Counted from the stretch's first letter, positions 14,991 to 22,954 are shown. The stretch: 35,554 nt of DNA from a virus (IMGVR_UViG_3300028920_000173:1-35554), one strand, 5' to 3'. Notes: generated by a model from the letters alone, not told the origin. Numbers and translations are program-made.

Positions 14991-15033
14991 AAAAAAAGTC
15001 GAGTTTTTTTTATAAAAATACTTGACTTTTTTT
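14991..15033 (+). terminator. Imperfect palindrome after the methyltransferase gene
   Basis: An A-run plus GTCGAGT on the left and ACTTGAC plus a T-run on the right can pair with one G-T wobble and a few mismatches in the AT part. It is a diverged version of the 11476-11515 palindrome, begins 8 bases after the stop and overlaps the -35 box of P4. It probably acts as a terminator. Confidence 0.5.
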
Positions 15034-15050
15034 ATAATCTTTATTATATT
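15022..15050 (+). promoter_or_regulatory. Promoter P4 of the repeated family
   Basis: TTGACT (15022-15027), 17 bases, TATATT (15045-15050), identical in boxes and spacing to P2, followed by the same leader, A-run, GAGGTAAAATATT and ATG at 15091. Confidence 0.75.
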
Positions 15051-15090
15051 TTATTTATAAGTTTTAAGAAAAAAAAAGAGGTAAAATATT

Positions 15091-15354
15091 ATGAAAAAGT
15101 TTAACGATTATAAATTAACTAAAAAGTTTTTAAAAGAATGTTTAGAAAAACCCATGGTATGTAATTACTATGTGGACGAGAAAATCAATAGACTTGTGCA
15201 TTTTGCTTATAATAAATTGGATCTGTGTGGTTTAACGAAAAAAGAAAAAAATCAGGAAGTAATCAATTTTATTTACTCGCATTTGAGCGAGTATGACGAC
15301 ATTGAACATGGGGTCGCCGAGGTAAACGACTATTTAGAAAACAATATATTTTAA
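15091..15354 (+). CDS. Hypothetical protein, 87 aa
   Basis: Starts MKKFNDYKL behind the family leader and GAGGT. It is a small soluble protein, basic at the N-terminus and acidic at the C-terminus (HLSEYDDIEHGVAEVNDYLE), probably helical. No family is recognised. It has its own promoter (P4) and is followed by a run of three hairpins before the pentapeptide-repeat gene, which may share its transcript. Confidence 0.65.
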   Translation: MKKFNDYKLTKKFLKECLEKPMVCNYYVDEKINRLVHFAYNKLDLCGLTKKEKNQEVINFIYSHLSEYDDIEHGVAEVNDYLENNIF

Positions 15355-15365
15355 AGTTTAATATT

Positions 15366-15437
15366 TATGCCTTCTTTTTAGAAGGTATATTTAAAGGCTT
15401 ATACTTAGTAAGTCTTTAAATATGCTTTTTAAGCATA
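15366..15437 (+). other. Three consecutive hairpins in the leader of the pentapeptide-repeat gene
   Basis: Hairpin 1: TATGCCTTC (15366-15374) with GAAGGTATA (15381-15389). Hairpin 2: TATTTAAAGGCTTA (15388-15401) with TAAGTCTTTAAATA (15409-15422), 14 pairs with one G-T. Hairpin 3: TATGCTT (15421-15427) with AAGCATA (15431-15437). Neighbouring stems share two bases, so not all can be complete at once, and ATTTATGC upstream can also pair with GCATAAAT downstream. This allows alternative folds, as in an attenuator or other cis-acting RNA. It takes the place that promoter copies hold in the other cassettes. Confidence 0.55.
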
Positions 15438-15468
15438 AATAAAAATAAAAAAAAAGAGGTAAATTATT

Positions 15469-16299
15469 ATGAGAAAAATAAATAAAAAAGAATTAAAAGA
15501 AATTATAGAAAACCACAATATGTGGCTAAAGAGCGAAGGAGCGGAAGGACAGCGGGCGGATTTCTCAAATGCGAATTTAAGCCATAGGGATTTATCAGGT
15601 GCGAATTTGGCAGGTGTGAAATTTACAGGCGCTGACGCAACATGCGCTAACATATCTGAATGTGACTTAAGATATATCGATTTTTCAAATTCGGATTTAA
15701 ACTATACCGACTTTACGAATTCGAATTTGACCGGTGCGAATTTTACGAATTCCAATCTTAACAATGCGCATCTGACCGGTGCGAATTTAGAAGGTGCGGA
15801 TTTAGAAGGTGCGGATTTAAGACATGCCGAGTTCAACTTTTCCGATTTGAGTAGTGCTAATTTGACACGAGTTAAATTTTCTCGTGTAAAATTAAATTTA
15901 AATTGGCACGAGGAGTATCCCGCTTTCTTGAATTGCGGTAGCAAGTTTAGAAGTATAAGTTTATCCGATCCGGATTGGACGGATAAAGTAAAACGACAGA
16001 TAGATAAAATTTTATCTGCCTATAATTTCGAAGCCTTAACAATAATCCCGCCAAGCTCGGCTGCAATGGCGTCATATACGAGCATTTATCTTACAAAAAA
16101 GATAAAGGATATCAAACTACAGATTACAAAAAAAGTCGAAGGTGAGTATAAACTCGGCGAAGTTGTCGATTTCAACAAAGAAACAGAAGTGGAAAACCCA
16201 TTTGACTACAGTCATTGTTCTAATTGCCGATACGGAAATTTCCTCGACGCCGGCGGTTGGCACTGCCGATACAGGAACTACATAGATGCTGGGTGTTGA
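15469..16299 (+). CDS. Pentapeptide-repeat protein with Cys-rich C-terminus
   Basis: A 276-residue protein. Residues about 25-140 consist of A(D/N)(L/F)xx repeats (for example ANLEGADLEGADL), which form a right-handed quadrilateral beta helix. A different domain of about 110 residues follows, ending with SHCSNCRYGNF and GGWHCRYRNY, a possible metal-binding pair of CxxC and CR motifs. GAGGTAAATTATT precedes the ATG, as in the cassette genes. Some pentapeptide proteins mimic DNA and protect gyrase, but many have no known function; this one cannot be assigned. The stop is TGA. Confidence 0.8.
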   Translation: MRKINKKELKEIIENHNMWLKSEGAEGQRADFSNANLSHRDLSGANLAGVKFTGADATCANISECDLRYIDFSNSDLNYTDFTNSNLTGANFTNSNLNNAHLTGANLEGADLEGADLRHAEFNFSDLSSANLTRVKFSRVKLNLNWHEEYPAFLNCGSKFRSISLSDPDWTDKVKRQIDKILSAYNFEALTIIPPSSAAMASYTSIYLTKKIKDIKLQITKKVEGEYKLGEVVDFNKETEVENPFDYSHCSNCRYGNFLDAGGWHCRYRNYIDAGC

Positions 16300-16396
16300 T
16301 CAATTTTTAGCTTCTTACGAGGCGATAGAAACGTTTCAGGACTTTATAGAAAGAGGGATCCGAAAAAATCATAAAAAAGCTGCAGGAAAGAGGTAA
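16286..16396 (+). CDS. Possible small protein, 36 aa
   Basis: ATG 16286 lies in another frame inside the end of the pentapeptide gene and opens MLGVDQFLASYEAIETFQDFI..., ending with a basic tail (KNHKKAAGKR) at TAA 16394-16396. AGGA precedes the ATG by 8-9 bases. It fills the gap to the next gene almost exactly. The predicted product is a helix with a basic end, but it could be chance. Confidence 0.35.
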   Translation: MLGVDQFLASYEAIETFQDFIERGIRKNHKKAAGKR

Positions 16397-16401
16397 TTAA
16401 G

Positions 16402-16545
16402 ATGGAAGAAGTAAAAGAATTTATACAAAAAGCGAAAGAATTTTCAGAAAAAAAAGAATTTAAAAATTTCAAAATTTTAGAAAAAGAATTGGATTCTATG
16501 ATTTTATTGGTTAATAAAATCATAGAAAATTTGGAGGAATTATGA
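16402..16545 (+). CDS. Small coiled-coil protein, 47 aa
   Basis: ATG 16402 follows AGGTAATTAAG. The product (MEEVKEFIQKAKEF...) is a single Lys/Glu-rich amphipathic helix with heptad-like Leu and Ile spacing. Its stop TGA overlaps the next gene's start (ATGA at 16542-16545), so the two are translationally coupled. A perfect 15-bp hairpin lies in its last third. Function unknown; a partner of the Gp157-like protein is plausible. Confidence 0.6.
   Translation: MEEVKEFIQKAKEFSEKKEFKNFKILEKELDSMILLVNKIIENLEEL
16494..16527 (+). repeat. Perfect 15-bp inverted repeat before the Gp157-like gene
   Basis: TTCTATGATTTTATT (16494-16508) is the exact reverse complement of AATAAAATCATAGAA (16513-16527) with a 4-base loop. 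It lies inside the small coiled-coil gene and ends 4 bases before the TTGGAGGAATT ribosome-binding site of the next gene. It may control translation. Confidence 0.65.
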
Positions 16546-16949
16546 ATAATATAACTAAAGTTTTAGAAAGTTTTTATGAATTTAAACAAAAAGAAGAAAA
16601 AAAATTAGAAGAAATTAAACAAAAAGAAAAAAAATTAAGAGAAAATAAAAAAGAAATTTCCAATAATTTGGAAAAAAGAAAAAATGAAATTCTTCTTTTA
16701 ATGAAAGAAAACAATATGGACAGTATTTTGACAAAGGATGGTGTTGAGTTTACAATCTCCAAGTCAAGAAGGGCTGTTGAAATTATTGATGAAGAGAAAT
16801 TAAAAAAAAATGAAAATTTTATTAAAATCGAAATTATGAAATCTAAAATTCAGGCGTATGCCAAAGAACATGATGGCAAGTTGCCTGATGGAGCAGAATG
16901 GAAAGAAACTGAAAATTTAATTGTAAAGCGACATAATCTTATAGAATAA
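16542..16949 (+). CDS. Gp157-like phage protein
   Basis: A 135-residue protein. Residues 1-60 form a Lys/Glu-rich coiled coil. The second half, DGVEFTISKSRRAVEII... then KLPDGAEWKETENLIVKR, matches the Gp157 family pattern (RxVEIIDEExxP ... VPGAExxxxxSLxIR). Gp157 proteins are found in early modules of siphoviruses; their biochemical role is unclear. TTGGAGG precedes the ATG, and the start overlaps the previous stop. It is the last gene before a strong terminator and the change to the virion operon. Confidence 0.72.
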   Translation: MNNITKVLESFYEFKQKEEKKLEEIKQKEKKLRENKKEISNNLEKRKNEILLLMKENNMDSILTKDGVEFTISKSRRAVEIIDEEKLKKNENFIKIEIMKSKIQAYAKEHDGKLPDGAEWKETENLIVKRHNLIE

Positions 16950-16976
16950 CCTCTTTTTTTATTTCATAAAGATTAT

Positions 16977-17021
16977 AAACCAGTTTTCAAATTTGAAATT
17001 TTTGAAAACTGGTTTTTTTTT
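16977..17021 (+). terminator. Rho-independent terminator closing the early/accessory operon
   Basis: AAACCAGTTTTCAAA (16977-16991) pairs perfectly with TTTGAAAACTGGTTT (17001-17015), and the stem runs into a T-tract to 17021. Stem, loop and T-run are those of a strong intrinsic terminator. It separates the accessory genes from the terminase. Confidence 0.9.
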
Positions 17022-17049
17022 AAGCCTTCCTTTTGAAATTCGACGATAA
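17021..17049 (+). promoter_or_regulatory. Possible sigma-28-type late promoter
   Basis: GACGATAA (17042-17049) differs in one base from the sigma-28 -10 consensus GCCGATAA, and TAAG (17021-17024) resembles the TAAA -35 box, with 17 bases between instead of the usual 15. It follows the terminator and lies 8 bases before the terminase ATG. The phage sigma factor at 7244-7855 could use it. Only one such site was found by eye. Confidence 0.4.
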
Positions 17050-17057
17050 TAAATTTC

Positions 17058-18482
17058 ATGAATGAAATCTTTAAAAAATATAATAAAATTTCAGATTTGA
17101 AAAATGAAATTCTTGAAAACTTTTATATATTTGTTCACTTTATGAACATTAGAAAAGAAAATAAAATTTTAATTCCAAAAAATGGACTTTATAAAAATTT
17201 ATGTTATAACCTACAAAATTCCGAATCCGACACTATGATTTTACTTCCAAGAAGGCATTTAAAGACTTTAATCGCTTCGCTGTATGTTACTTGGTATGTT
17301 ATTAAACATCCAAATAAATCCGTCCTAATCATGACTGACACTCGCCGTAAAGGTATAAAATTATTAAATGGGATTAAATCTTTTTTTATGCGGCATGATG
17401 CTTTCAAGTTTTTATTCCCTGAACACAGTTTGAGTTATAAAGGTAATAATGAAGACACTCTAACTTTAAATTCGAGGACTACTTATGCCAAAGAGCCGAA
17501 TGTGGCTGTTTATGGTATATTACAGCCAATTCAATCCGCCAGAGCTGATTTCATATTATTGGAAGATATCGTGAGTGATGAATTTGTAAGGTCTGAAGCT
17601 AATCGAGAAATGGTAAGATATAATTTAGAAAGTTTAAATGCTATTTTAGAAAAGGATTCTAAGAAAGTTGTTACAGGCACACGGTATACGATAGACGATC
17701 CGTATCAGGACATTATAGACGAAAACGATCAATTTGGCGGTTGGAATATAATCCAGGAAGGTGTTTATAAAGAAGACGGCACGGCTTTGTGCGAAGAGGT
17801 TATGTCTTTGGAAGAAATAAAAACTATACAAAGAAAACATTCAAAATTTTATTTTTCTTCTCAATATTTAAATGACCCTATCACAAACGATATCAATATT
17901 TTTGAGTTAGACAAATTCGGCTATTATGAACAAATTCCGACTTACGATTATGTTGTCATGGGGGTGGATTTAAGCGACGGGATAGGAAAAGATAGTAATG
18001 CTTTATCTATAATAGGATATAAGAACGACACTTATTATCTATTGGATTGCTATGCCAATAACAGAATAGACGCCGAAACTTTTTATTTTAAAATTCGTTA
18101 TTATTTTGAAAAATATCCACGAGTTTTAAAAGTTATTGTGGAGGCTAATCGTTCTGGGAGATCTATTTTAAGAGATACTTTTTTAAGATTAGATCAAAAT
18201 TTTAATTCCAAAATTCCATTTGAAGGAATTTATAATTCCGAACCAAAAAATGTTAGAATTCATAAACTTCTTCCGCTTTTAAATTCTCAAAAATTGCTAC
18301 TTCGAAAAACTTCCGATAACTTTAGTAAGCTCGAAAGTGAATTTTTACATTTTAGTTACTTAGATAAAAATAACAAGGATGATTTACTAGATAGTGTTAC
18401 TTTTAGTATAAATTATTTGGAAAGAGTTAACACTGTTAAAAATAAAGATCATAAAGGATTTAAAATATATGGCAGATTATAA
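17058..18482 (+). CDS. terL: Terminase large subunit
   Basis: A 474-residue packaging ATPase and nuclease. The ATPase has a Walker A-like LPRRHLKT (63-70), lacking the second glycine but like the PRGHxKS variant of many terminases, and a Walker B ILLEDI (166-171). The nuclease half begins with VMGVDLSDG, where D304 is the expected first metal ligand of the RNase H-like fold. It cuts genome concatemers and pumps DNA into proheads. The ATG at 17058 has no Shine-Dalgarno sequence, and the putative -10 lies 8 bases upstream, so the message may be leaderless. No small-subunit gene is evident upstream. The next gene overlaps by 14 bases. Confidence 0.88.
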   Translation: MNEIFKKYNKISDLKNEILENFYIFVHFMNIRKENKILIPKNGLYKNLCYNLQNSESDTMILLPRRHLKTLIASLYVTWYVIKHPNKSVLIMTDTRRKGIKLLNGIKSFFMRHDAFKFLFPEHSLSYKGNNEDTLTLNSRTTYAKEPNVAVYGILQPIQSARADFILLEDIVSDEFVRSEANREMVRYNLESLNAILEKDSKKVVTGTRYTIDDPYQDIIDENDQFGGWNIIQEGVYKEDGTALCEEVMSLEEIKTIQRKHSKFYFSSQYLNDPITNDINIFELDKFGYYEQIPTYDYVVMGVDLSDGIGKDSNALSIIGYKNDTYYLLDCYANNRIDAETFYFKIRYYFEKYPRVLKVIVEANRSGRSILRDTFLRLDQNFNSKIPFEGIYNSEPKNVRIHKLLPLLNSQKLLLRKTSDNFSKLESEFLHFSYLDKNNKDDLLDSVTFSINYLERVNTVKNKDHKGFKIYGRL

Positions 18483-19875
18483 ATCGTTATTACAGGAAGG
18501 TTTGCAGATTGGTGTTGCTAATACTTCTCCTGCTATGGATGGAGAGGTTTTAACCGCACAAGATTTAAAAGATATGGTAGAATATACAAATACCAAAGGA
18601 AACAAGCCTTATATCGCAATTGGACACGACGGTGTATTTGGTAATGGGAGAGAAAAAGCGGTAGGTTGGATCGATCCGAATTCTTTGGAATTTAGAGAGA
18701 ACGAAGGTATTTTATACGTAACACCTGAAAGCGTTTCAGACGAGACAATACGATCAATTGAGAACGGCGAGTATAGCAAATTAAGCATTGAATACTCATT
18801 TACAAATCCAAAAGATATTGAAATATACGATAGCACAGGAAATAGATTGAGTGATATTGAAGGAATTTCTCGGTACTACATGAGCAAGTATGCTGACGAT
18901 ACGGGGTATATAGAGACTATTTTTGAAAGTTATGATACTAACATATATGATAAATTAGGAGATAGATTAGAACATAGAGATGTTTTTAAAGCTTTTCTAA
19001 ACGGGGTTGCTATACTTGGTAGGAAAACCCCAGCTTATCCACAATTTAACATATCAGAAAAAATTCGGCATTTTAAAGATAATTTAATAGTAAGATCGAA
19101 TTCAATTTCGATAGAAAGTTTTATAACGGAGGGAAAAGAAGTGCTTATAAAAGAAGAAAAAAAAGATAATTCCGAATTAATAGAACAAAAAGCACAAAAA
19201 ACTGCTGTAGCAGAGAAAAAGAAAACAAGTTCTATTAATAGTGGTTTGAGAGACGTATATGACGATAAAATCGAGGCTTTAACGAGAACCATAAAAGAAA
19301 AAGAAAAAGAATTAGAAACTTTGCAAGTTAAGAATGAAAATTTAAAAGAAGAAAAATTAGAACTCGAAACAAAAGTTAAAAATTTAGCATTTGATTTAGA
19401 TCAAGAAAAAGTTTTTAACTTATGGCTTCATTACCGTTCCACTGGGCAATTAAAAAGAGAAGAGTTAATTTCTAATGATTTTAATTTCGATAAAGAATAT
19501 GAGGAATTGAGAAGTATTGTAGACCCAGCAGAAAAGGCGATTAGAGAACATGAATTGAATAAAAAAGCTATTTGTTCGGGGAGTTTTTTCCAAGATTTCC
19601 ATCAAGGAAACTCCGAAATTAAAAGAATTATGGTTAGAAATATCGAAAGAAAAGAAAAAGTAATTCCTGAACAATATAGATACGGTAAAGCGCAGTCTGA
19701 AATAAATAAAATAGTAAATTTAAACAATAATGCTGATAATACTTACGATTTAATATATAGAACATCGAGAGAAATGGCTAAGAAAGAAGGTATAAATATC
19801 AAATCGGCTGATTTCGATGTTGAGTATTGGAGAGCAAAAGCAAGAAATAAGTTAAGAAAGGAAGGTAGAATATGA
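18469..19875 (+). CDS. Mu I-like prohead protease fused to scaffold
   Basis: A 468-residue protein. Residues 1-150 resemble the Mu gpI protease family: an early LTAQDLKDMVEYTN, then IAIGHD with KAVGWI, and GEYSKLSIEYSF, where the small/Ser-Glu part is the conserved catalytic region of the family. Residues about 255-310 form a long coiled coil (for example KEKEKELETLQ), as expected of a scaffold, and the C-terminus is basic. So it probably shapes the prohead and then cleaves itself and the capsid proteins. It overlaps the terminase by 14 bases, and its stop overlaps the next start (ATGA). Confidence 0.72.
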   Translation: MADYKSLLQEGLQIGVANTSPAMDGEVLTAQDLKDMVEYTNTKGNKPYIAIGHDGVFGNGREKAVGWIDPNSLEFRENEGILYVTPESVSDETIRSIENGEYSKLSIEYSFTNPKDIEIYDSTGNRLSDIEGISRYYMSKYADDTGYIETIFESYDTNIYDKLGDRLEHRDVFKAFLNGVAILGRKTPAYPQFNISEKIRHFKDNLIVRSNSISIESFITEGKEVLIKEEKKDNSELIEQKAQKTAVAEKKKTSSINSGLRDVYDDKIEALTRTIKEKEKELETLQVKNENLKEEKLELETKVKNLAFDLDQEKVFNLWLHYRSTGQLKREELISNDFNFDKEYEELRSIVDPAEKAIREHELNKKAICSGSFFQDFHQGNSEIKRIMVRNIERKEKVIPEQYRYGKAQSEINKIVNLNNNADNTYDLIYRTSREMAKKEGINIKSADFDVEYWRAKARNKLRKEGRI

Positions 19876-20243
19876 GTTACACAGGGAACAGTTCTGCAAC
19901 AGTTGTAAGAACTTTTTTAGCTGCAACAGCTGCTATAACACAAGGACATGCTGTAGCGACAGCGGGAACAGCGACTGCTTCGGGAGTTGGAGATATTAAA
20001 GGTATCGCTGCGGCGGATTTAGAAATTGGAGATGAAGTAGTTTTATATCCAATTAACGAAGTTAGACCTGTTATAGCGGGTCAAGACAGTGTTACAGTTG
20101 GTATGAAATTAACTTCGGATGATGGTAAACTAATTGCTGCTACAACAGCGGGCGACGTGGTTATAGCTATTGCTATGGAAGCGGGCGACGATGGAGACGA
20201 AATAGAAGCATGGATAGTAGCACCATACGAATTAGGAGCTTAA
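19872..20243 (+). CDS. Capsid decoration (cement) protein, DUF2190-like
   Basis: A 123-residue protein rich in Ala, Gly, Thr and Val with no Cys or Trp-rich core, predicted all-beta. The pattern (VATAGTATASG ... GIAAADLEIGDEV ... GMKLTSDDGKL) fits the DUF2190/RecD-like family of small phage capsid-stabilising proteins. It is coded between protease/scaffold and major capsid, the usual place for a decoration protein. Its sequence aligns with the N-terminal 120 residues of the large fibre at 22955-25882. The start overlaps the previous stop. Confidence 0.7.
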   Translation: MSYTGNSSATVVRTFLAATAAITQGHAVATAGTATASGVGDIKGIAAADLEIGDEVVLYPINEVRPVIAGQDSVTVGMKLTSDDGKLIAATTAGDVVIAIAMEAGDDGDEIEAWIVAPYELGA

Positions 20244-20255
20244 TAGGAGGAATAA

Positions 20256-21302
20256 ATGGGAACAATTACAACTTTAGATAAATTTAAAAGTATCGCCGAT
20301 CCTGATCTAAGTAGTATATCTACTAAATATGTTGGTTATGGATCGCAAATTTTAAGAGCTGTTGCACCAATTTTTATAAGTAATAAAGATATGATTACGG
20401 ATAAAAAGTTTGTAACAGATAGTTTAGACGGTCAAAATGTTATCAGACCGAGATTGGCAAAAAGTGGATTTTCCACCATCACAAACGAAAAAGTGTTTAT
20501 AAATTTAGAAGAAAGAGTTCATGAAAGTCGAATGGACCATCGAGAATATGATGAAGATCCTGACGAAATTGAAAGTGTTGCTATACAAGCATGTGCTTAT
20601 CCGCCAATTCAGAGTATGATTTACGAATTAAATGCTTTAATGCAAGACGATAGTAATTATGTTACAGCGAGAGAAGTCGATGTAGACGCTACAGGAACTG
20701 CTGCTAACGATTGGACAGCGCCTACTACATGTACACCTTTAACTAATATTAGATCTGCTTTTACAAAATTTATTGCTTCGGCAAGAGTTTTAGAAAGCGA
20801 TCCTAACATGAAATTAGTAATAAGCCCTTATTTGGCGGGTTTAGTAGTCAATTCAGACGAGTATAAAACAGAAGTAGCAGCGAGAGACATTTCCGAGCCA
20901 ACATTATTAAAAGATAGATTAGAAGCAGTATTAAATAGATCTGTTATTTTAGCAGAAGGTTGGTATTACGGTGAAAATGGTTCTGTTCTCTTTACTACAG
21001 ATGCAACTTGCCACGTAATATATGTTGATGAACCAGTAGGTGGACTTTCCAACATTACGAGATTTAGAACGAACGAAAGTACTTTCCTAACAGGAATGAG
21101 AGACTTAGAACTCCCTATGCCTCCTGTTATGCAAAGAATAGGAGAGGATGAGATATTTAATGTTTCTGCTCCTATTATAGCAACTTGGAAATATGCGGGT
21201 AGAGACGGCGTAACAGAAATCAACATGGCTTCTCTATTAAGAGGAACTGTTTGGATACACGATTTAAGCAAATTGGTAAGACTAAAAGACATAGTAGCGT
21301 AA
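20256..21302 (+). CDS. Major capsid protein
   Basis: A 348-residue protein with AGGAGGAATAA before the ATG, the strongest ribosome-binding site of the operon, as suits an abundant structural protein. Position after protease/scaffold and decoration and before the portal, length, and composition (high Asp, Glu, Pro; segment NEKVFINLEERVHESRMDHREYDEDPDE) fit an HK97-fold major capsid. The N-terminus is not obviously a long delta domain, in keeping with a separate scaffold. I see no signature motif, so the call rests mostly on context. Confidence 0.8.
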   Translation: MGTITTLDKFKSIADPDLSSISTKYVGYGSQILRAVAPIFISNKDMITDKKFVTDSLDGQNVIRPRLAKSGFSTITNEKVFINLEERVHESRMDHREYDEDPDEIESVAIQACAYPPIQSMIYELNALMQDDSNYVTAREVDVDATGTAANDWTAPTTCTPLTNIRSAFTKFIASARVLESDPNMKLVISPYLAGLVVNSDEYKTEVAARDISEPTLLKDRLEAVLNRSVILAEGWYYGENGSVLFTTDATCHVIYVDEPVGGLSNITRFRTNESTFLTGMRDLELPMPPVMQRIGEDEIFNVSAPIIATWKYAGRDGVTEINMASLLRGTVWIHDLSKLVRLKDIVA

Positions 21303-21307
21303 GCATT

Positions 21308-22705
21308 ATGACAATAAAAGAGATTTTCTCAAAAATCAAAAATATCTTCATAAGGGAAGCTGACAGCGAAATGCTGTCGGTTTCCGATTTAAAACCTGAA
21401 TATAATGTAAATAGACAACAAATTAAAAATATAAGATATGTGTTTAATCCTAATATCTATATTAAAACCGAATTAGGTTATTTTATTGATTGTCCCGACC
21501 GTTACAGAGAGATATACAGAAGTAATTATCAATTTAGATCGGCATTAGATCAACGAATTCGTAGGGTTAACTCTTTGGATATTGAGTTCCAAGAGGCATT
21601 TGAAAAATATAACAGTAATAAAAAATTGAAAGTTAAAAGAATAAATAGATATATAAAAAAACAACTCGAACGTATAGCCGGTTATAATCACAGAACGGGT
21701 TTGTTAGAAGGTTTTAATAATACAATAGAACAGTTATGCGACGCTTTTATAGTTGGTAAATCTATACTCCAAATAATATATAAGACGGATCAGGATGGTA
21801 ATTACGACCTTGAAAGCGGATATTTCGAAGTAGAAGAGTTGCAGTTTTGTAATTCCGATTATTTTGACTTTCTTTCTGACACCAATGAATTGGTTTATAT
21901 AGACGAATATGGAAGTTATGAAATTCTTAATCCATTCCAATTTTTAGTTTTTGCGAATAAAGGAAACTATGTAAATCCGCATGGGTTAAGTGAAATAGGC
22001 GAAAGCGGGTTTGATTTACATGTTAGGCTGTTACAATTATGGGACAAGTATGACGAATATAGCGAACGAAACGCTTATAATTCTTATGAAGTTGTAGCAA
22101 AAGGTTATGAGAACAAATTGACGGGTGTTAGAGAAAGTCCTGATTATCGATTGGTTGAAAATGCGATAGAAATGGCAAAAGAGATAAGTAATGGCTGTGC
22201 TATTGGACATTCTGATGATATTGAAGTAAAACAAATTCCGAATTCTAATAATAATTTTAACTTTACAAATTCGATTGAATTGATTGAGAGAGCAATAACC
22301 AAACAGATTTTAGGTAACACAACGGCTTTACAGAATTCCGAAACATACAGCACACAAGGCGTTGGTTCTATTCATGAACAAGCTACTGATGCGATAATAG
22401 AGGATAGTGCTAAAAATATTCAACAAGTTTTAAATGAGCTGATAGTTAAGTTATTAAAACTTAACGGTTTATATGATGAAGATATTGAATTGCCTAAGAT
22501 AAACATCAAATATCAAGAAGATGTTTTAAATTTGAATGAATTGGAATATGCTTTAAAATTGGTTGATAAAGGTGCGCCGGTTAACATTTATGAACTTATG
22601 AAAAAAGCTAATTTATCTGTTCCAAATGGATTTGACGAAACTTTAACATTTAATAATTTGAATTTAAGGAGTAATAATGATGATGAACAAGAAGCAATTA
22701 ATTGA
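21308..22705 (+). CDS. Portal protein, DUF935 (Mu gp29)-like
   Basis: A 465-residue protein starting MTIKEIFSKIKN. I prefer ATG 21308, 5 bases after the capsid stop, to the in-frame TTG 21251, which lies inside the capsid gene. It carries portal features: DQRIRRVNSLDIEF, a central GKSILQIIY-type strand, and the DUF935-like segment LGNTTALQ ... GSIHEQATDAIIEDSAKNIQ in the C-terminal third. It forms the dodecameric ring at one capsid vertex through which DNA passes. Its place downstream of the capsid gene is unusual; most phages code it before the protease. No good Shine-Dalgarno sequence is visible. Confidence 0.82.
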   Translation: MTIKEIFSKIKNIFIREADSEMLSVSDLKPEYNVNRQQIKNIRYVFNPNIYIKTELGYFIDCPDRYREIYRSNYQFRSALDQRIRRVNSLDIEFQEAFEKYNSNKKLKVKRINRYIKKQLERIAGYNHRTGLLEGFNNTIEQLCDAFIVGKSILQIIYKTDQDGNYDLESGYFEVEELQFCNSDYFDFLSDTNELVYIDEYGSYEILNPFQFLVFANKGNYVNPHGLSEIGESGFDLHVRLLQLWDKYDEYSERNAYNSYEVVAKGYENKLTGVRESPDYRLVENAIEMAKEISNGCAIGHSDDIEVKQIPNSNNNFNFTNSIELIERAITKQILGNTTALQNSETYSTQGVGSIHEQATDAIIEDSAKNIQQVLNELIVKLLKLNGLYDEDIELPKINIKYQEDVLNLNELEYALKLVDKGAPVNIYELMKKANLSVPNGFDETLTFNNLNLRSNNDDEQEAIN

Positions 22706-22952
22706 CCGCTTAAAACAGCGTGGATATTGGCAAGGTAAAATTAATTATGTGAAAAAAGTTATTGATGATTTTGTTGATAATAAGAAAAAAAATCGTTATA
22801 ATTTAACAGAAGAAGATTATAATAAAATTATAAAATTATGTGAAAGACAATTAAAGAAAAAAGAAGTAAAGAAAGTAGAGAAAAAAGAAGAAAAGAAAAA
22901 AGAAGAAAAGAAAGAAGAAGTAAAACCAATATTTAAAAATAAAAAGGCTTAA
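22677..22952 (+). CDS. Small Lys/Glu-rich protein
   Basis: A 91-residue, very basic protein. AAGGAG lies 5-11 bases before three consecutive ATG codons (22677, 22680, 22683), so the exact start is uncertain. The N-terminal half has a compact helical look (LIDRLKQRGYWQGKINYVKKV), while the last 35 residues are almost only Lys and Glu (KKEEKKKEEKKEEV). It overlaps the portal gene by 29 bases and ends 2 bases before the fibre gene. Function unknown; the tail could be disordered. Confidence 0.6.
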   Translation: MMMNKKQLIDRLKQRGYWQGKINYVKKVIDDFVDNKKKNRYNLTEEDYNKIIKLCERQLKKKEVKKVEKKEEKKKEEKKEEVKPIFKNKKA

Positions 22953-22954
22953 CT

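Noticed and set aside
21251-21307. TTG start for the portal gene inside the capsid gene
   Set aside because: It would add 19 residues in another frame of the capsid gene with no ribosome-binding site; ATG 21308 sits just after the capsid stop.
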